This document shows, piece after piece, positions 23,978 through 32,008 of a stretch of 32,087 bases of DNA. This DNA comes from Pseudanabaena sp. lw0831 (lineage in GTDB: Bacteria; Cyanobacteriota; Cyanobacteriia; Pseudanabaenales; Pseudanabaenaceae), in the NCBI RefSeq assembly GCF_016584665.1, contig NZ_BBJB01000014.1, forward strand, positions 1 to 32,087, written 5' to 3'. Both the position numbers and the translations under genes were made by a program. How positions within the stretch are numbered: the stretch's first letter is position 1; every line of letters begins with the position of its first letter. A model generated the notes under the pieces. The model did no database searches and was not told the DNA's origin. It was given only the letters and a program-made list of their open reading frames with translations.

Positions 23978-26236
23978 TTAGACTTCGCCTGTATATTTCA
24001 AGACAACCACACTTAAAGGCGGCGCTGTGACATCCACCGAATATGGCTTGCCATGACTGCCATATTCATCGGCATATTTGCCGCCAAGATTGCCGACACC
24101 ACTACCACCATAGATCTGTGCATCGCTATTGAGAACTTCTTTATAGAAGCCCTTTTCAGGTACACCAACGCGATAGTTGTGATGGACAACAGGTGTGAAG
24201 TTGCAGACCACCAACACAAACTCACCATCTAGCCCTTTACGCAAGAAAGAGATGACTGAGTTTTTGGTGTCATTACACTCAATCCATTCAAATCCATCTT
24301 GAGTGAAGTCTTGCGTATAAAGCTCAGGCAGCGATCGCAAAAGTTTGTTCAGATCGCCGACATATTTTTGCAGTGTCTTGTGGCTAGGATATTGCAACAA
24401 ATGCCATTCCAGATCGCCCCAAACGTTCCATTCAGCCCATTGTCCAAATTCCATGCCCATAAACATGGTTTTCTTACCAGGATGGGTGAACATATAGCCA
24501 TACAGACAACGCAGGTTCGCAAACTTCTGCCATTCATCTCCAGGCATCTTGCCGATCATCGGACTCTTGCCATGCACCACTTCATCATGGGAGAGAGCCA
24601 ACATGAAGTTTTCGCTGAAGGCATACCAGATACTGAAGGTAAGGTAGTTATTGTTATGTCCACGGAAATATGGGTCGAGCTTGAAATAATCGAGCATGTC
24701 ATGCATCCAGCCCATATTCCACTTCAGGTTGAAGCCTAATCCACCTGAATAAGCAGGCCATGTTACCATTGGCCATGAGGTTGACTCTTCAGCGATCGAT
24801 AAAGCGCCTGGGTAATAGGTGAACAAGATGCTATGCAGATGACGGAATAGCTCGATCGCTTCGAGACTTTCGCGACCGCCATACTCGTTGGCAAGCCATG
24901 TCCCAGGGTCGCGGTTGTAATCGCGATAGATCATTGAGGCAACCGCATCGACGCGGATTCCGTCGATGTGATATTTGTCAAACCAGAACAGTACATTAGC
25001 AATCAGGAAGTTCTTAACTTCACTGCGCTTGTAGTTAAAGATTTTGGTTCCCCATTCCTTATGCTCACCAATGCGGACATCGGCGGGTTCATAGAGGAAT
25101 GTGCCATCAAAGAAGGATAAACCATGTCCATCTTTGGGGAAGTGGGCAGGAACCCAGTCAACAATAATGCCAATATCGTTTTGGTGACACATATCGATGA
25201 AGTACATCAAGTCTTGAGGTGTGCCATAGCGCGACGTGGCGGCATAGTAGCCCGTAACTTGATAACCCCATGAGCCATCGAAGGGGTGCTCAGCCACAGG
25301 CATCATTTCAATATGGGTATAGCCCATCTCTTTGACATAGGGGATCAAGTCTTCGGCGAGTTCGCGATAGGTCAGGAATCTTGCCCCAGGCTTGAGGTCT
25401 GCGGCTGATACGCTCTGATAGCCACTAGCTGGAGGAATTGCTGCCGAGGCGTGCATCCATGAGCCAAGATGCATTTCATAGACAGAGATCGGCTTTTTGA
25501 GAGGATCTTCAGTACGGCGCTTGTCTAGCCATGCTTGATCATTCCATTCGTAGGTACTGAGATCGGTGACAATTGAGGCGGTTTTAGGGCGCACTTCCTG
25601 AAAATAACCGTATGGATCGGATTTTTCGTAGATATGTCCTTTAGGACTCTTAATTTCGTATTTGTAAACTGTACCAACTACTAATTCAGGAATAAACAGA
25701 TCCCAAATGCCTGTATTACCTTTACGCATTTGGTTCTTTCGTCCATCCCAGCTATTAAAGTCGCCGATGATCGAGACGTTACGGGCATTGGGAGCCCAAA
25801 CGGCAAAATAAACGCCACTTACACCATCAATGGTTGTAAGATGTGCGCCCATTTTTTCGTAAATTTGATAATGCGTGCCTTCACCAAATAGGTAAGCGTC
25901 AAATTCTGTCAGTAATGGGGATTTGAAATAGTAGGGATCGTGAACTAGCCGATCGCTGTCTCCAGACTTAACTCTAAACTGGTAATTAAACAGGTGGGGC
26001 GCGTCACTGATCACACATTCAAAAAAGTGGGGATGATGCGCTGAATGCATCGGATATTCTTTGTTTTGTTCGGGATTAACTACATATACGGCTTCTGCGT
26101 CGGGTAGATAAGCTCTAACCACCCATACCGACTTACCTTCTTGCTCAATTTCATGGGGACCAAGGACTGTAAAGGGGTCGTGGTGTTGATTCCACACAAT
26201 GCGATCGATTTGCTCGGTGGGGATGGTTGGGGTCAT
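23978..26236 (-). CDS. glgB: 1,4-alpha-glucan branching enzyme
   Basis: Forms alpha-1,6 branches in glycogen by cutting and transferring alpha-1,4 chains (GH13). At 752 residues it is the normal cyanobacterial length, with an N-terminal CBM48-like domain (about 20-110) and a second one (about 125-225), the catalytic barrel and a C-terminal beta domain. Catalytic residues are all present: D430 in GIRVDAVASMIY (nucleophile), E483 in AEEST (acid/base) and D551 in LSHDEVVHGK. The YEMHLGSW motif at 253-260 is intact. The start ATG is followed directly by the expected N-terminus. It is a single transcription unit, ended by the shared terminator. Confidence 0.97.
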   Translation of the reverse strand: MTPTIPTEQIDRIVWNQHHDPFTVLGPHEIEQEGKSVWVVRAYLPDAEAVYVVNPEQNKEYPMHSAHHPHFFECVISDAPHLFNYQFRVKSGDSDRLVHDPYYFKSPLLTEFDAYLFGEGTHYQIYEKMGAHLTTIDGVSGVYFAVWAPNARNVSIIGDFNSWDGRKNQMRKGNTGIWDLFIPELVVGTVYKYEIKSPKGHIYEKSDPYGYFQEVRPKTASIVTDLSTYEWNDQAWLDKRRTEDPLKKPISVYEMHLGSWMHASAAIPPASGYQSVSAADLKPGARFLTYRELAEDLIPYVKEMGYTHIEMMPVAEHPFDGSWGYQVTGYYAATSRYGTPQDLMYFIDMCHQNDIGIIVDWVPAHFPKDGHGLSFFDGTFLYEPADVRIGEHKEWGTKIFNYKRSEVKNFLIANVLFWFDKYHIDGIRVDAVASMIYRDYNRDPGTWLANEYGGRESLEAIELFRHLHSILFTYYPGALSIAEESTSWPMVTWPAYSGGLGFNLKWNMGWMHDMLDYFKLDPYFRGHNNNYLTFSIWYAFSENFMLALSHDEVVHGKSPMIGKMPGDEWQKFANLRCLYGYMFTHPGKKTMFMGMEFGQWAEWNVWGDLEWHLLQYPSHKTLQKYVGDLNKLLRSLPELYTQDFTQDGFEWIECNDTKNSVISFLRKGLDGEFVLVVCNFTPVVHHNYRVGVPEKGFYKEVLNSDAQIYGGSGVGNLGGKYADEYGSHGKPYSVDVTAPPLSVVVLKYTGEV

Positions 26237-26399
26237 ATCTCTTTTAGTAAACGCACATATTTAAACTACTGCATATTATTCACCAAATTACAGGGTGTAA
26301 TCTAAAGTAAAGACTGGTGAATATTTTCTTTTGTTTTTTATATCAATACTTCGGACATTTTTAAAAAAGATGGGAACAAAAAAGTTATTCATCGGATAA

Positions 26400-26426
26400 G
26401 GGTGTGACCAAAATTTGGTCACACCC
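26400..26426. repeat. Perfect 13-bp palindrome GGGTGTGACC
   Basis: Arms 26400-26412 and 26414-26426 with one central base. Not followed by a T-run. Could be a protein-binding operator or a short member of the hairpin set. Confidence 0.8.
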
Positions 26427-26464
26427 ACTGAGATCGCCGATCGCGATTACACACAGGTTGCTAT

Positions 26465-26527
26465 AAAAAACAAGATTTCTATTGAAAGCATTGCGAAATA
26501 GCAATTTCAATAGAAATCTTGTTTTTT
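26465..26527. repeat. Perfect 23-bp hairpin, TATAAAAAAC end
   Basis: Arms 26465-26487 and 26505-26527 (17-nt loop), preceded by CTAT so that the outer end reads TATAAAAAAC. For amiE (minus strand) the 5' arm in the transcript ends in six or more U after the stem, so it may work as its terminator. Confidence 0.85.
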
Positions 26528-26584
26528 TCTTCAGCGCTTTATGCTGTAACCGAAATGAAGTTAGAAAAAGTAATTTAGCCTAAA

Positions 26585-27670
26585 CTAACCTTTAACCGAA
26601 ACTGGAACAGTTTCGGGTTTGGCTTTTTCTACTGAAGGGATTGCCTTCTGGTTCGGTAGACCAACAATCGGACATTCAGGTGTACCCACAGTAGAACGAG
26701 TAATCATCTCCGAACTTTCTTTTGCCTTCTTCGGATCGAGAATCCAATCTCGATAGAATTCAAAGGGACATTCTGCCTTGCCTTGATCGCCATCACCTGA
26801 ATTGAGCATCCCTGTATAGCCACGATGCATCAGCTTGAAGATGTGATTCTGTGATTGGGCATTCTTACGGAAATCGCGGATTGCAAACTTAGACAAAGCC
26901 GCATACTGAATACCATTTTCTTCTTCGCCACATTCACCAAGGGTACGACCATCAAACCCAACGATCGCCGAATGTCCAAAGTAACTATAAACCCCATCAA
27001 AGCCAGAGGCATTTGCCACCGCCACATAGGTATTATTCATCCATGCCATCGCCTTAGAAACAATGATTTGCTGTTCCTTAGCGGGATACATATAGCCCTG
27101 ACAGCGCACAACTAACTCTGCACCACGCATGACACAATCACGCCAGATTTCAGGATAGTTCCCATCATCACAAATAATCAAACTGATCTTCAAGCCCTTT
27201 GGCCCATCTGAGACGTAGGTGCAGTCGCCAGGATACCAACCTTCGATTGGAGTCCAAGGCATGATCTTGCGATACTTCTGAACAATTTCACCGCGATCGT
27301 TCATTAAAATCAAGGTGTTGTAAGGCACTTTCTCTGGATGCGCCTCATGTTTTTCACCTGTTAAAGAAAATACTCCCCAGACTTTATTCTTTATACAAGC
27401 TTGGGCAAATATTGCGGTTTCCTCACCAGGAACTGTTGCGGCAGTTTCCATCATTTCTTTCGGATCGTACATGATGCCGTGGGTGGAATATTCGGGAAAG
27501 ATCACTAGATCCATACCAGGTAAGCCAACCTTCATCCCATCAATCATTGAGGCAATTTTATTGCAATTCTCAATGACTTCTGCCTTGGTATGCATGCGAG
27601 GCATTTTGTAATTAACGACCGCAACTCCAACTGCATCTTCGCTCGAAGAAATATCGCCATGGTAAGACAT
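26585..27670 (-). CDS. amiE: Aliphatic amidase
   Basis: Hydrolyses short aliphatic amides such as acetamide and propionamide to acid and ammonia; nitrilase superfamily, cytosolic homohexamer in known members. The 361-residue sequence is very close to Pseudomonas AmiE along its whole length ([45 protein letters not shown]; all from memory of that protein). The catalytic set is E60, K135, C167 and E143, shifted by one from Pseudomonas. A 15-residue extension sits at the C-terminus. Start: GAGGA precedes the ATG. No amiR/amiC regulators or amide transporter are in the window. The upstream region is shared divergently with the ECF operon. Confidence 0.97.
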   Translation of the reverse strand: MSYHGDISSSEDAVGVAVVNYKMPRMHTKAEVIENCNKIASMIDGMKVGLPGMDLVIFPEYSTHGIMYDPKEMMETAATVPGEETAIFAQACIKNKVWGVFSLTGEKHEAHPEKVPYNTLILMNDRGEIVQKYRKIMPWTPIEGWYPGDCTYVSDGPKGLKISLIICDDGNYPEIWRDCVMRGAELVVRCQGYMYPAKEQQIIVSKAMAWMNNTYVAVANASGFDGVYSYFGHSAIVGFDGRTLGECGEEENGIQYAALSKFAIRDFRKNAQSQNHIFKLMHRGYTGMLNSGDGDQGKAECPFEFYRDWILDPKKAKESSEMITRSTVGTPECPIVGLPNQKAIPSVEKAKPETVPVSVKG

Positions 27671-28092
27671 AAAATCCTCTACTTAATAAATAAATTGAAT
27701 AACCTCAAATTTTGTTTAGCTACAAAAGATTTACTAAGAAACAGTAATTACTCTTGGCTCTTTAATTGATTGCTAAACGCTTGGAGATTAATCAAGACAA
27801 CTTAAATTCATAACTAACTAACCAAAACGAAACTAACAATAATTTTTGCTGTTAATTTGTGAGGCTTTAGTGATGATATTAAGAATTAATAAGTATTATA
27901 GAACACAAAAAAATGGAGATTGTATCGTTAGCAACCTATTAGTTGCATAAGCGATCGCTAACCCATAAACAGATTTGAAAGCCGCAAAAAGTTTATTTTG
28001 TTATCTGTCGAAATAGCAAAGCGTCGCTCGTCATAGAGGTATAAAGCATAAAAAATCTGTGCTTTAATCAACCCAAAAACGGATAGATACCT
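27671..28092. other. Divergent regulatory gap, amiE and ECF operon
   Basis: 422 AT-rich bases that must hold both promoters. The right part carries the ECF42-like element at 28006-28032. Near amiE I see no clear regulator site; GTA-N8-CAC near 27893 is close to, but not, an NtcA consensus. No gene is supported; the 73-codon minus-strand frame crossing the DGPF gene start is taken as a shadow. Confidence 0.6.
28006..28032 (+). promoter_or_regulatory. Predicted ECF42-type promoter
   Basis: TGTCGA at 28006-28011, then 17 bases, then CGTC at 28029-28032. This fits my recollection of the ECF42 promoter (-35 TGTCGA, -10 CGA/TC) at a normal spacing. It would start RNA about 55 nt before the DGPF gene, which is the operon encoding the ECF42-like sigma factor itself. 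A second CGTC at 28022-28025 is too close to the -35 to be used. Confidence 0.6.
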
Positions 28093-28428
28093 ATGAAATA
28101 CGCAATTATGGTCTATGAAACCGAGCAAGACATTCGCGATCGCCCCCAAACTATGCCAGCCTATGGTGCATACTCCCAAGCGTTAGCCGAAGCAGGAGTA
28201 GCCGCAGGCGGTGCGGCACTTCACCCTAGCAACACAGCCACAACCATTCGCATCCAAAACGGACAGCGTAACGTTCAAGATGGCCCCTATGCTGATACCA
28301 AAGAGCAACTCGGCGGATTTTTCTTGATTGATGTCCCCGACTTAGACACCGCAATGGATTGGGCAGCCCGCTGCCCAGCCGCCAGTAATTGCGGGGTCGA
28401 AGTCCGTCCACTGCTACCCATGAGCTAG
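28093..28428 (+). CDS. DGPF/YciI-family protein
   Basis: A 111-residue protein of the YCII-related fold, ferredoxin-like, with the DGPYADTKEQLGGFF motif (DGPF domain). Members are small and of unknown reaction, and are the hallmark neighbours of ECF42 sigma factors, probably as their cognate partners or targets. It is the first gene of a three-gene operon (20 nt before the GST). The N-terminus MKYAIMVYET matches the family, supporting the start. An ECF42-like promoter lies 60-87 nt upstream. Confidence 0.92.
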   Translation: MKYAIMVYETEQDIRDRPQTMPAYGAYSQALAEAGVAAGGAALHPSNTATTIRIQNGQRNVQDGPYADTKEQLGGFFLIDVPDLDTAMDWAARCPAASNCGVEVRPLLPMS

Positions 28429-28447
28429 GAAACAGGAGAAAAAACCC

Positions 28448-29059
28448 ATGAAGCTCTATTACTTTCCTCCCTCTCCCAACACTCGCAAAGTCCATGCTGT
28501 AGCCATTCATCTTCAACTTCCTATTGACTTGAAATTGGTCGATTTACAGAAAGGCGAACAACACAACCCTGAATTTGTCCAGTTAAATCCCACAGGGCGT
28601 ACACCAGTTCTCCAAGATGGTGACTTTATCCTTTGGGAATCTACGGCAATTATGCAATACTTGGCTAGCCAAGTTCCCAATTCCCTCTGGTCAGAATCTC
28701 CAAAAATTCGGGCGGACATCATGCGCTGGCAGAGTTGGCAACTCGCTCATTGGTATCAGGTCTGTCAGCCTTTGCAATTTGAAAACTTTTTGAAGTCTCT
28801 CTTGCAACTAGGTGAGCCAGACCCACAAGTAGTCCAACAGGCAACCGATCGCTTTCATAAAGAAGCTAGCGTCTTGAATAATCATCTGGCAGATCGAGAA
28901 TACTTAGTCAATAACACTCTGACCTTGGCTGATTTCTCTGTGGCAAGTGACCTGACCTATGCAATACCTGCGCGATTTCCATTAGAGGATTATCATCATA
29001 TTCAGGCTTGGTATGCGCGAATCGAGCAATTACCAGCTTGGCAACAAACCGCACCGTGA
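28448..29059 (+). CDS. Glutathione S-transferase family protein
   Basis: A 203-residue cytosolic GST with an N-terminal thioredoxin-like domain (1-80; MKLYYFPPSPNTRKV, with Ser/Asn near the usual catalytic position, and GRTPVLQDGDFILWESTAI giving the conserved cis-Pro and ESxAI glutathione contacts) and a C-terminal helical domain (90-200, with LTLADFSVAS). Conjugates or reduces with glutathione; substrate not predictable. AGGAGAAA lies upstream of the ATG. Its stop TGA lies just before the sigma factor start, so all three genes form one operon. Its presence links the operon to stress or detoxification. Confidence 0.92.
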   Translation: MKLYYFPPSPNTRKVHAVAIHLQLPIDLKLVDLQKGEQHNPEFVQLNPTGRTPVLQDGDFILWESTAIMQYLASQVPNSLWSESPKIRADIMRWQSWQLAHWYQVCQPLQFENFLKSLLQLGEPDPQVVQQATDRFHKEASVLNNHLADREYLVNNTLTLADFSVASDLTYAIPARFPLEDYHHIQAWYARIEQLPAWQQTAP

Positions 29060-29071
29060 GGTTAACAGCAA

Positions 29072-30292
29072 ATGGAAGCACGTCGAGCCGCAGAATTAGC
29101 TGCACGCAACTCCTATGGTAGGCTCGTAGCTTATCTTGCCGCCCAAACAAGGGATGTTGTCGCCGCCGAAGATGCCCTCGGCGATGCTTTCCTCTCCGCC
29201 TTAAAAACTTGGACAGAAAGCGGCGTTCCTAAAAATCCTGAAGCATGGCTGCTAGTGACAGCAAGAAACCGACTGATTGATGCAGGAAGGCGATCGCAAG
29301 TTCGTGACAAAGTTCTCAACACCTTCAAATTAAACGGACTAGAATCGTCAACTGAGCCATCTTTAGAATCAGTAACTTTTCCCGACGATCGCTTGAAATT
29401 GTTGTTTATATGCGCCCATCCTGCGATCGATTCCACAATTCACACCCCCTTGATGCTGCAAACAGTTCTCGGACTGAATGCAGCCCAGATTGCTTCGGCA
29501 TTTCTAGTTGCTCCTGCGACCATGAGTCAGCGACTAGTTAGAGCAAAGACCAAAATTCGTGATGCAAGGATCGCTTTTGAATTGCCAGAAGAGAAGGACT
29601 TACCAACGCGATTATCAGCCGTATTAGAAGCAATATATGCAGCCTATACCAACGCTTGGGAAACTGTAGATGGTAGCGATCCGCGTCATCAAGGACTAGC
29701 AGCAGAAGCAATCTGGCTAGCGCGTCTTTGCGTTCACTTAATGCCGCAAGAACCAGAAGCGAGAGGATTACTTGCGCTCATGCTCTACTGTGAATCTCGT
29801 CGCGATGCGCGACGCACTGTTAATGGTGCTTATGTGCCACTGCTTCAACAGGATACAAGTCTGTGGTCGCAGATAGCGATCGCCGAAGCAGAGAGAGAGT
29901 TAGCTCAAGCCGCAACCTTTAAACAATTAGGAAGATTTCAGCTTGAAGCTGCGATTCAATCGATTCATGCTCAAAGGGCGATCGCACATCAGGTGAATTG
30001 GCAAGTACTAGCCTTGCTATACGAAGGATTGATTCAGCTTTCGCCGACTTTGGGCGCTTTAGTGAGTCACGCCGCCGCGATCGCAGAAGCTCAAGGAATA
30101 GAACAGGGTTTAATCCATCTCGATGCAATTCCTATAGAATCCATCAAAAATTACCAACCCTATTGGGCGCTAAAGGCTCACTTGCTCAAGCAGTTAGGAT
30201 CTAAATCAGCATCACAACAGGCTTATTCCAGAGCGATCGGGCTTACCGAGGACTCAGCCGTCCGAGAGTTTCTTCTTAATCAATCTCTTTGA
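29072..30292 (+). CDS. ECF RNA polymerase sigma factor, ECF42-type with C-terminal extension
   Basis: A 406-residue sigma factor, about twice the size of an ordinary ECF. Sigma region 2 (about 10-80: AEDALGDAFLSALKTW, PEAWLLVTARNRLIDAGRR) and region 4 (about 130-170: LNAAQIASAFLVAPATMSQRLVRAKTKIR, a helix-turn-helix) are followed by a long helical extension (175-405; PEEKDLPTRL, EAIWLARLCVHLMPQEPEARGLLAL) of the DUF6596/TPR type that marks ECF42. These factors lack a classic anti-sigma, and the extension is thought to control activity. No anti-sigma gene is nearby. It is the last gene of the DGPF-GST operon, with stop one base from the convergent bfd stop. The operon probably autoregulates through 28006-28032. 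Confidence 0.92.
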   Translation: MEARRAAELAARNSYGRLVAYLAAQTRDVVAAEDALGDAFLSALKTWTESGVPKNPEAWLLVTARNRLIDAGRRSQVRDKVLNTFKLNGLESSTEPSLESVTFPDDRLKLLFICAHPAIDSTIHTPLMLQTVLGLNAAQIASAFLVAPATMSQRLVRAKTKIRDARIAFELPEEKDLPTRLSAVLEAIYAAYTNAWETVDGSDPRHQGLAAEAIWLARLCVHLMPQEPEARGLLALMLYCESRRDARRTVNGAYVPLLQQDTSLWSQIAIAEAERELAQAATFKQLGRFQLEAAIQSIHAQRAIAHQVNWQVLALLYEGLIQLSPTLGALVSHAAAIAEAQGIEQGLIHLDAIPIESIKNYQPYWALKAHLLKQLGSKSASQQAYSRAIGLTEDSAVREFLLNQSL

Positions 30293-30293
30293 A

Positions 30294-30467
30294 TTATGCG
30301 GGCTTATTAGCACATTGATTCAAAACTTCATGAGCGTGCTTGGTACAGTAACCACATTGAGTACCCAACATAGTCAATTCCGATAGTCTAGCGATCGAAC
30401 TAGCGCCTTTACCAACCGCCTGTTGTATATCCTTTTCGGTTATGGCATGACAGATACAAATGTACAT
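30294..30467 (-). CDS. bfd: Bacterioferritin-associated ferredoxin
   Basis: A small [2Fe-2S] ferredoxin of 57 residues that hands electrons to bacterioferritin heme to release stored iron. The four cysteines are CIC near the start and CGYC near 37-40, with the typical MYICICHAITEKDI start and QCGYCTKHA end. I place the start at the ATG at 30467 because the family begins with MY(V/I)CIC, with AAAGG before it; an upstream in-frame start at 30515 would add 16 non-family residues. It diverges from the bacterioferritin genes and converges with the sigma factor, one base between stops. Confidence 0.9.
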   Translation of the reverse strand: MYICICHAITEKDIQQAVGKGASSIARLSELTMLGTQCGYCTKHAHEVLNQCANKPA

Positions 30468-30621
30468 TTGCGTTTTGCCTTTCTTAAAATTAGTTTTATT
30501 GCAAGTAATTGTCATTATTGTTGATTATGACAAATTAGTCAAGTATGATATTGCAGGCTTCAAAGATACGAAAATTTAGAGCTGTCTTAAGTGCATCGAC
30601 GCAAGTAAAACCCAGATCTAG

Positions 30622-30656
30622 AGACTATGCCGTCTGCACAGCAAAAGGCATAGTCT
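30622..30656. repeat. 10-bp hairpin
   Basis: Arms 30622-30631 and 30647-30656 with a 15-nt loop, preceded by AAAACCCAGA, the same end as at 1528-1584. Confidence 0.7.
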
Positions 30657-30674
30657 TTGGATATCTACATTAAT

Positions 30675-30736
30675 TGAGCTTAATTTCTAATTCTCAAAAG
30701 TATAGGCACACTTTTGAGAATTAGAAATTAAGCTCA
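30675..30736. repeat. Perfect 27-bp hairpin
   Basis: Arms 30675-30701 and 30710-30736 match exactly with an 8-nt loop (ATAGGCAC). AT-rich stem, in the bfd-bfr gap, not at a gene end. Confidence 0.9.
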
Positions 30737-30825
30737 GTAAGGCTTTGGAATTCTTCAGCATTCTGAGAATTAATATTAATACGAACAATTTCTAAGTACC
30801 TCGGCATAATTAAAAAAACAGAACT

Positions 30826-30864
30826 AAAACCTATACCGCCTGCGCAGCGGGCGGTATAGGTTTT
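30826..30864. repeat. 18-bp hairpin with GCGGGCGG core
   Basis: Arms 30826-30843 and 30847-30864 with one T-G wobble and the loop GCA. The core (CCGCCTGC with GCGGGCGG) matches that at 11467-11526, while the outer bases differ. It ends about 100 nt before the bfr start. Confidence 0.85.
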
Positions 30865-30965
30865 GGGATTTTATATTTAATTGTGCCTAGCTACTTATGA
30901 TGAGGATTACCATTGGAAGTGCTATAAGTAATCTCATATCACTAGATAAGTTAGGGTGGTCAACA

Positions 30966-31430
30966 ATGCAAGGAAATTCAGATGTAAAGAGTCAGTTAAA
31001 CGAGGCTCTCAAGGCTCAACTGACAGCAATCAACCAATATTTTCTCCATGCACGAATGTGTAAAAACTGGGGATTGAATCAGCTTAACGATCGCGAATAT
31101 AAGTATTCGATCAAAGCGATGAAGCAAGCAGACTATCTGATCGAACGCGTGCTTTTTTTAGAAGGACTGCCCAATTTACAACAATTGGGTAAACTCCTCA
31201 TCGGCGAAGATGTACCTGAATTATTGCAAAATGATCTAACTATATGTACAGAGATTCGTGATGGTCTGAAAGCTGCTGTCGTGACCTGCGAGACCCAACA
31301 GGATTTTGTTAGCCGTGATTTGTTTGCCAAACTGGTAGAAGATACCGAAGAACAAATGGATTGGCTGGAGTCACAAATTTGGCTAATCGAGAATGCGGGC
31401 TTGCCCAATTTCTTGCAGTCGATGATTTAG
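30966..31430 (+). CDS. bfr: Bacterioferritin, heme-type subunit lacking ferroxidase ligands
   Basis: A 154-residue bacterioferritin, iron-storage cage subunit. Against E. coli Bfr numbering it keeps the heme-axial M52 but has Q18, A51, Q54, C94 and Q130 in place of E18, E51, H54, E94 and H130, so its diiron site is destroyed. The start at 30966 is chosen because MQGNSDV matches the family and GGGTGG lies upstream; the frame extends back to 30897 with no family sequence. It pairs with the following gene, which has the opposite pattern. I expect mixed cages in which this subunit binds heme for iron release. Confidence 0.93.
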   Translation: MQGNSDVKSQLNEALKAQLTAINQYFLHARMCKNWGLNQLNDREYKYSIKAMKQADYLIERVLFLEGLPNLQQLGKLLIGEDVPELLQNDLTICTEIRDGLKAAVVTCETQQDFVSRDLFAKLVEDTEEQMDWLESQIWLIENAGLPNFLQSMI

Positions 31431-31502
31431 CTGTTTGACGAATTGATGCAACATGCGATCAATTATAGAAATATATACTTTAGAAATCAATTGAGAAAAA
31501 CT

Positions 31503-31970
31503 ATGAAAGGTAGTGAGAAAGTCTTACAACAATTATCGAAGTTGTTGAGTGGTGAATTGTCGGCGCGAGATCAGTACTTTACTCACTCACGGATGTATTT
31601 GGATTGGGGACTGAATAAGCTATATGAGCGTATTAATCATGAAATGCAGGATGAAACCCAACATGCCGCGTTATTGATTGAACGCATTCTCTTTCTAGAA
31701 GGTACACCCGATCTATCGCAGCAGGATGGAATTAATATCGGTAAAACTGTGCCAGAAATGTTGCAGAATGATTTGAACTATGAGTACAAGGTAATTGCCG
31801 ATCTAAAAGAAGCGATCGCTATCTGTGAGACTGAACAAGATTATCAAAGCCGTAAGATTTTGCTAGGCATTCTAACGGATACTGAAGAAGATCATGCCTA
31901 TTGGCTAGAGAAACAACTCAAGTTAATCGAGCAACTTGGGTTACCCAATTATTTGCAATCTCAAGCATAA
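31503..31970 (+). CDS. bfr: Bacterioferritin, ferroxidase-type subunit
   Basis: A 155-residue bacterioferritin with the full diiron set: E18, E51, H54, E94, E128 and H131 (the last two shifted by one inserted residue), but T52 in place of the heme-binding methionine. It oxidises Fe(II) and mineralises it. The start at 31503 gives MKGSEKV, the family start; an open frame back to 31443 is rejected. It follows the heme-type subunit by 72 nt and is likely co-transcribed. The heme/diiron split matches the Synechocystis pair known from the literature (from memory). Confidence 0.93.
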   Translation: MKGSEKVLQQLSKLLSGELSARDQYFTHSRMYLDWGLNKLYERINHEMQDETQHAALLIERILFLEGTPDLSQQDGINIGKTVPEMLQNDLNYEYKVIADLKEAIAICETEQDYQSRKILLGILTDTEEDHAYWLEKQLKLIEQLGLPNYLQSQA

Positions 31971-31975
31971 GATTT

Positions 31976-32008
31976 AAAGAAGGACCCTACAATGTGCTGC
32001 CCTTCTTT
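31976..32008 (+). terminator. Possible terminator of the bfr operon
   Basis: Arms AAAGAAGG (31976-31983) and CCTTCTTT (32001-32008), loop 17 nt, just after the stop. A competing pairing CCTACAA (31986-31992) with TTGTAGG (32013-32019) exists, so the fold is not certain. The T-run is short. Confidence 0.5.

Larger units (their letters stand above)
26237..26584. other. Intergenic gap with two hairpins
   Basis: 348 bases between glgB and amiE, both on the minus strand. The glgB promoter must lie in the AT-rich part near 26237-26380. The rest is a short 13-bp hairpin (26400-26426) and a long one (26465-26527), the latter close enough to amiE (stop at 26585) to end its transcript. No gene seen. 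Confidence 0.65.
30468..30965. other. Divergent gap bfd/bfr with three hairpins
   Basis: 498 bases between bfd and the first bfr start. It holds three hairpins (30622-30656, 30675-30736, 30826-30864), with AT-rich stretches between. Promoters of both directions must be here. I see no clear Fur box, but have not searched it by score. No gene. Confidence 0.6.

Noticed and set aside
27890-27906. NtcA site in front of amiE
   Set aside because: GTA-N8-CAC misses the TAC half, and no other GTA-N8-TAC was found by eye.
27958-28179. 73-codon minus-strand frame over the DGPF gene start
   Set aside because: It overlaps the DGPF start and the predicted promoter and has no family match.
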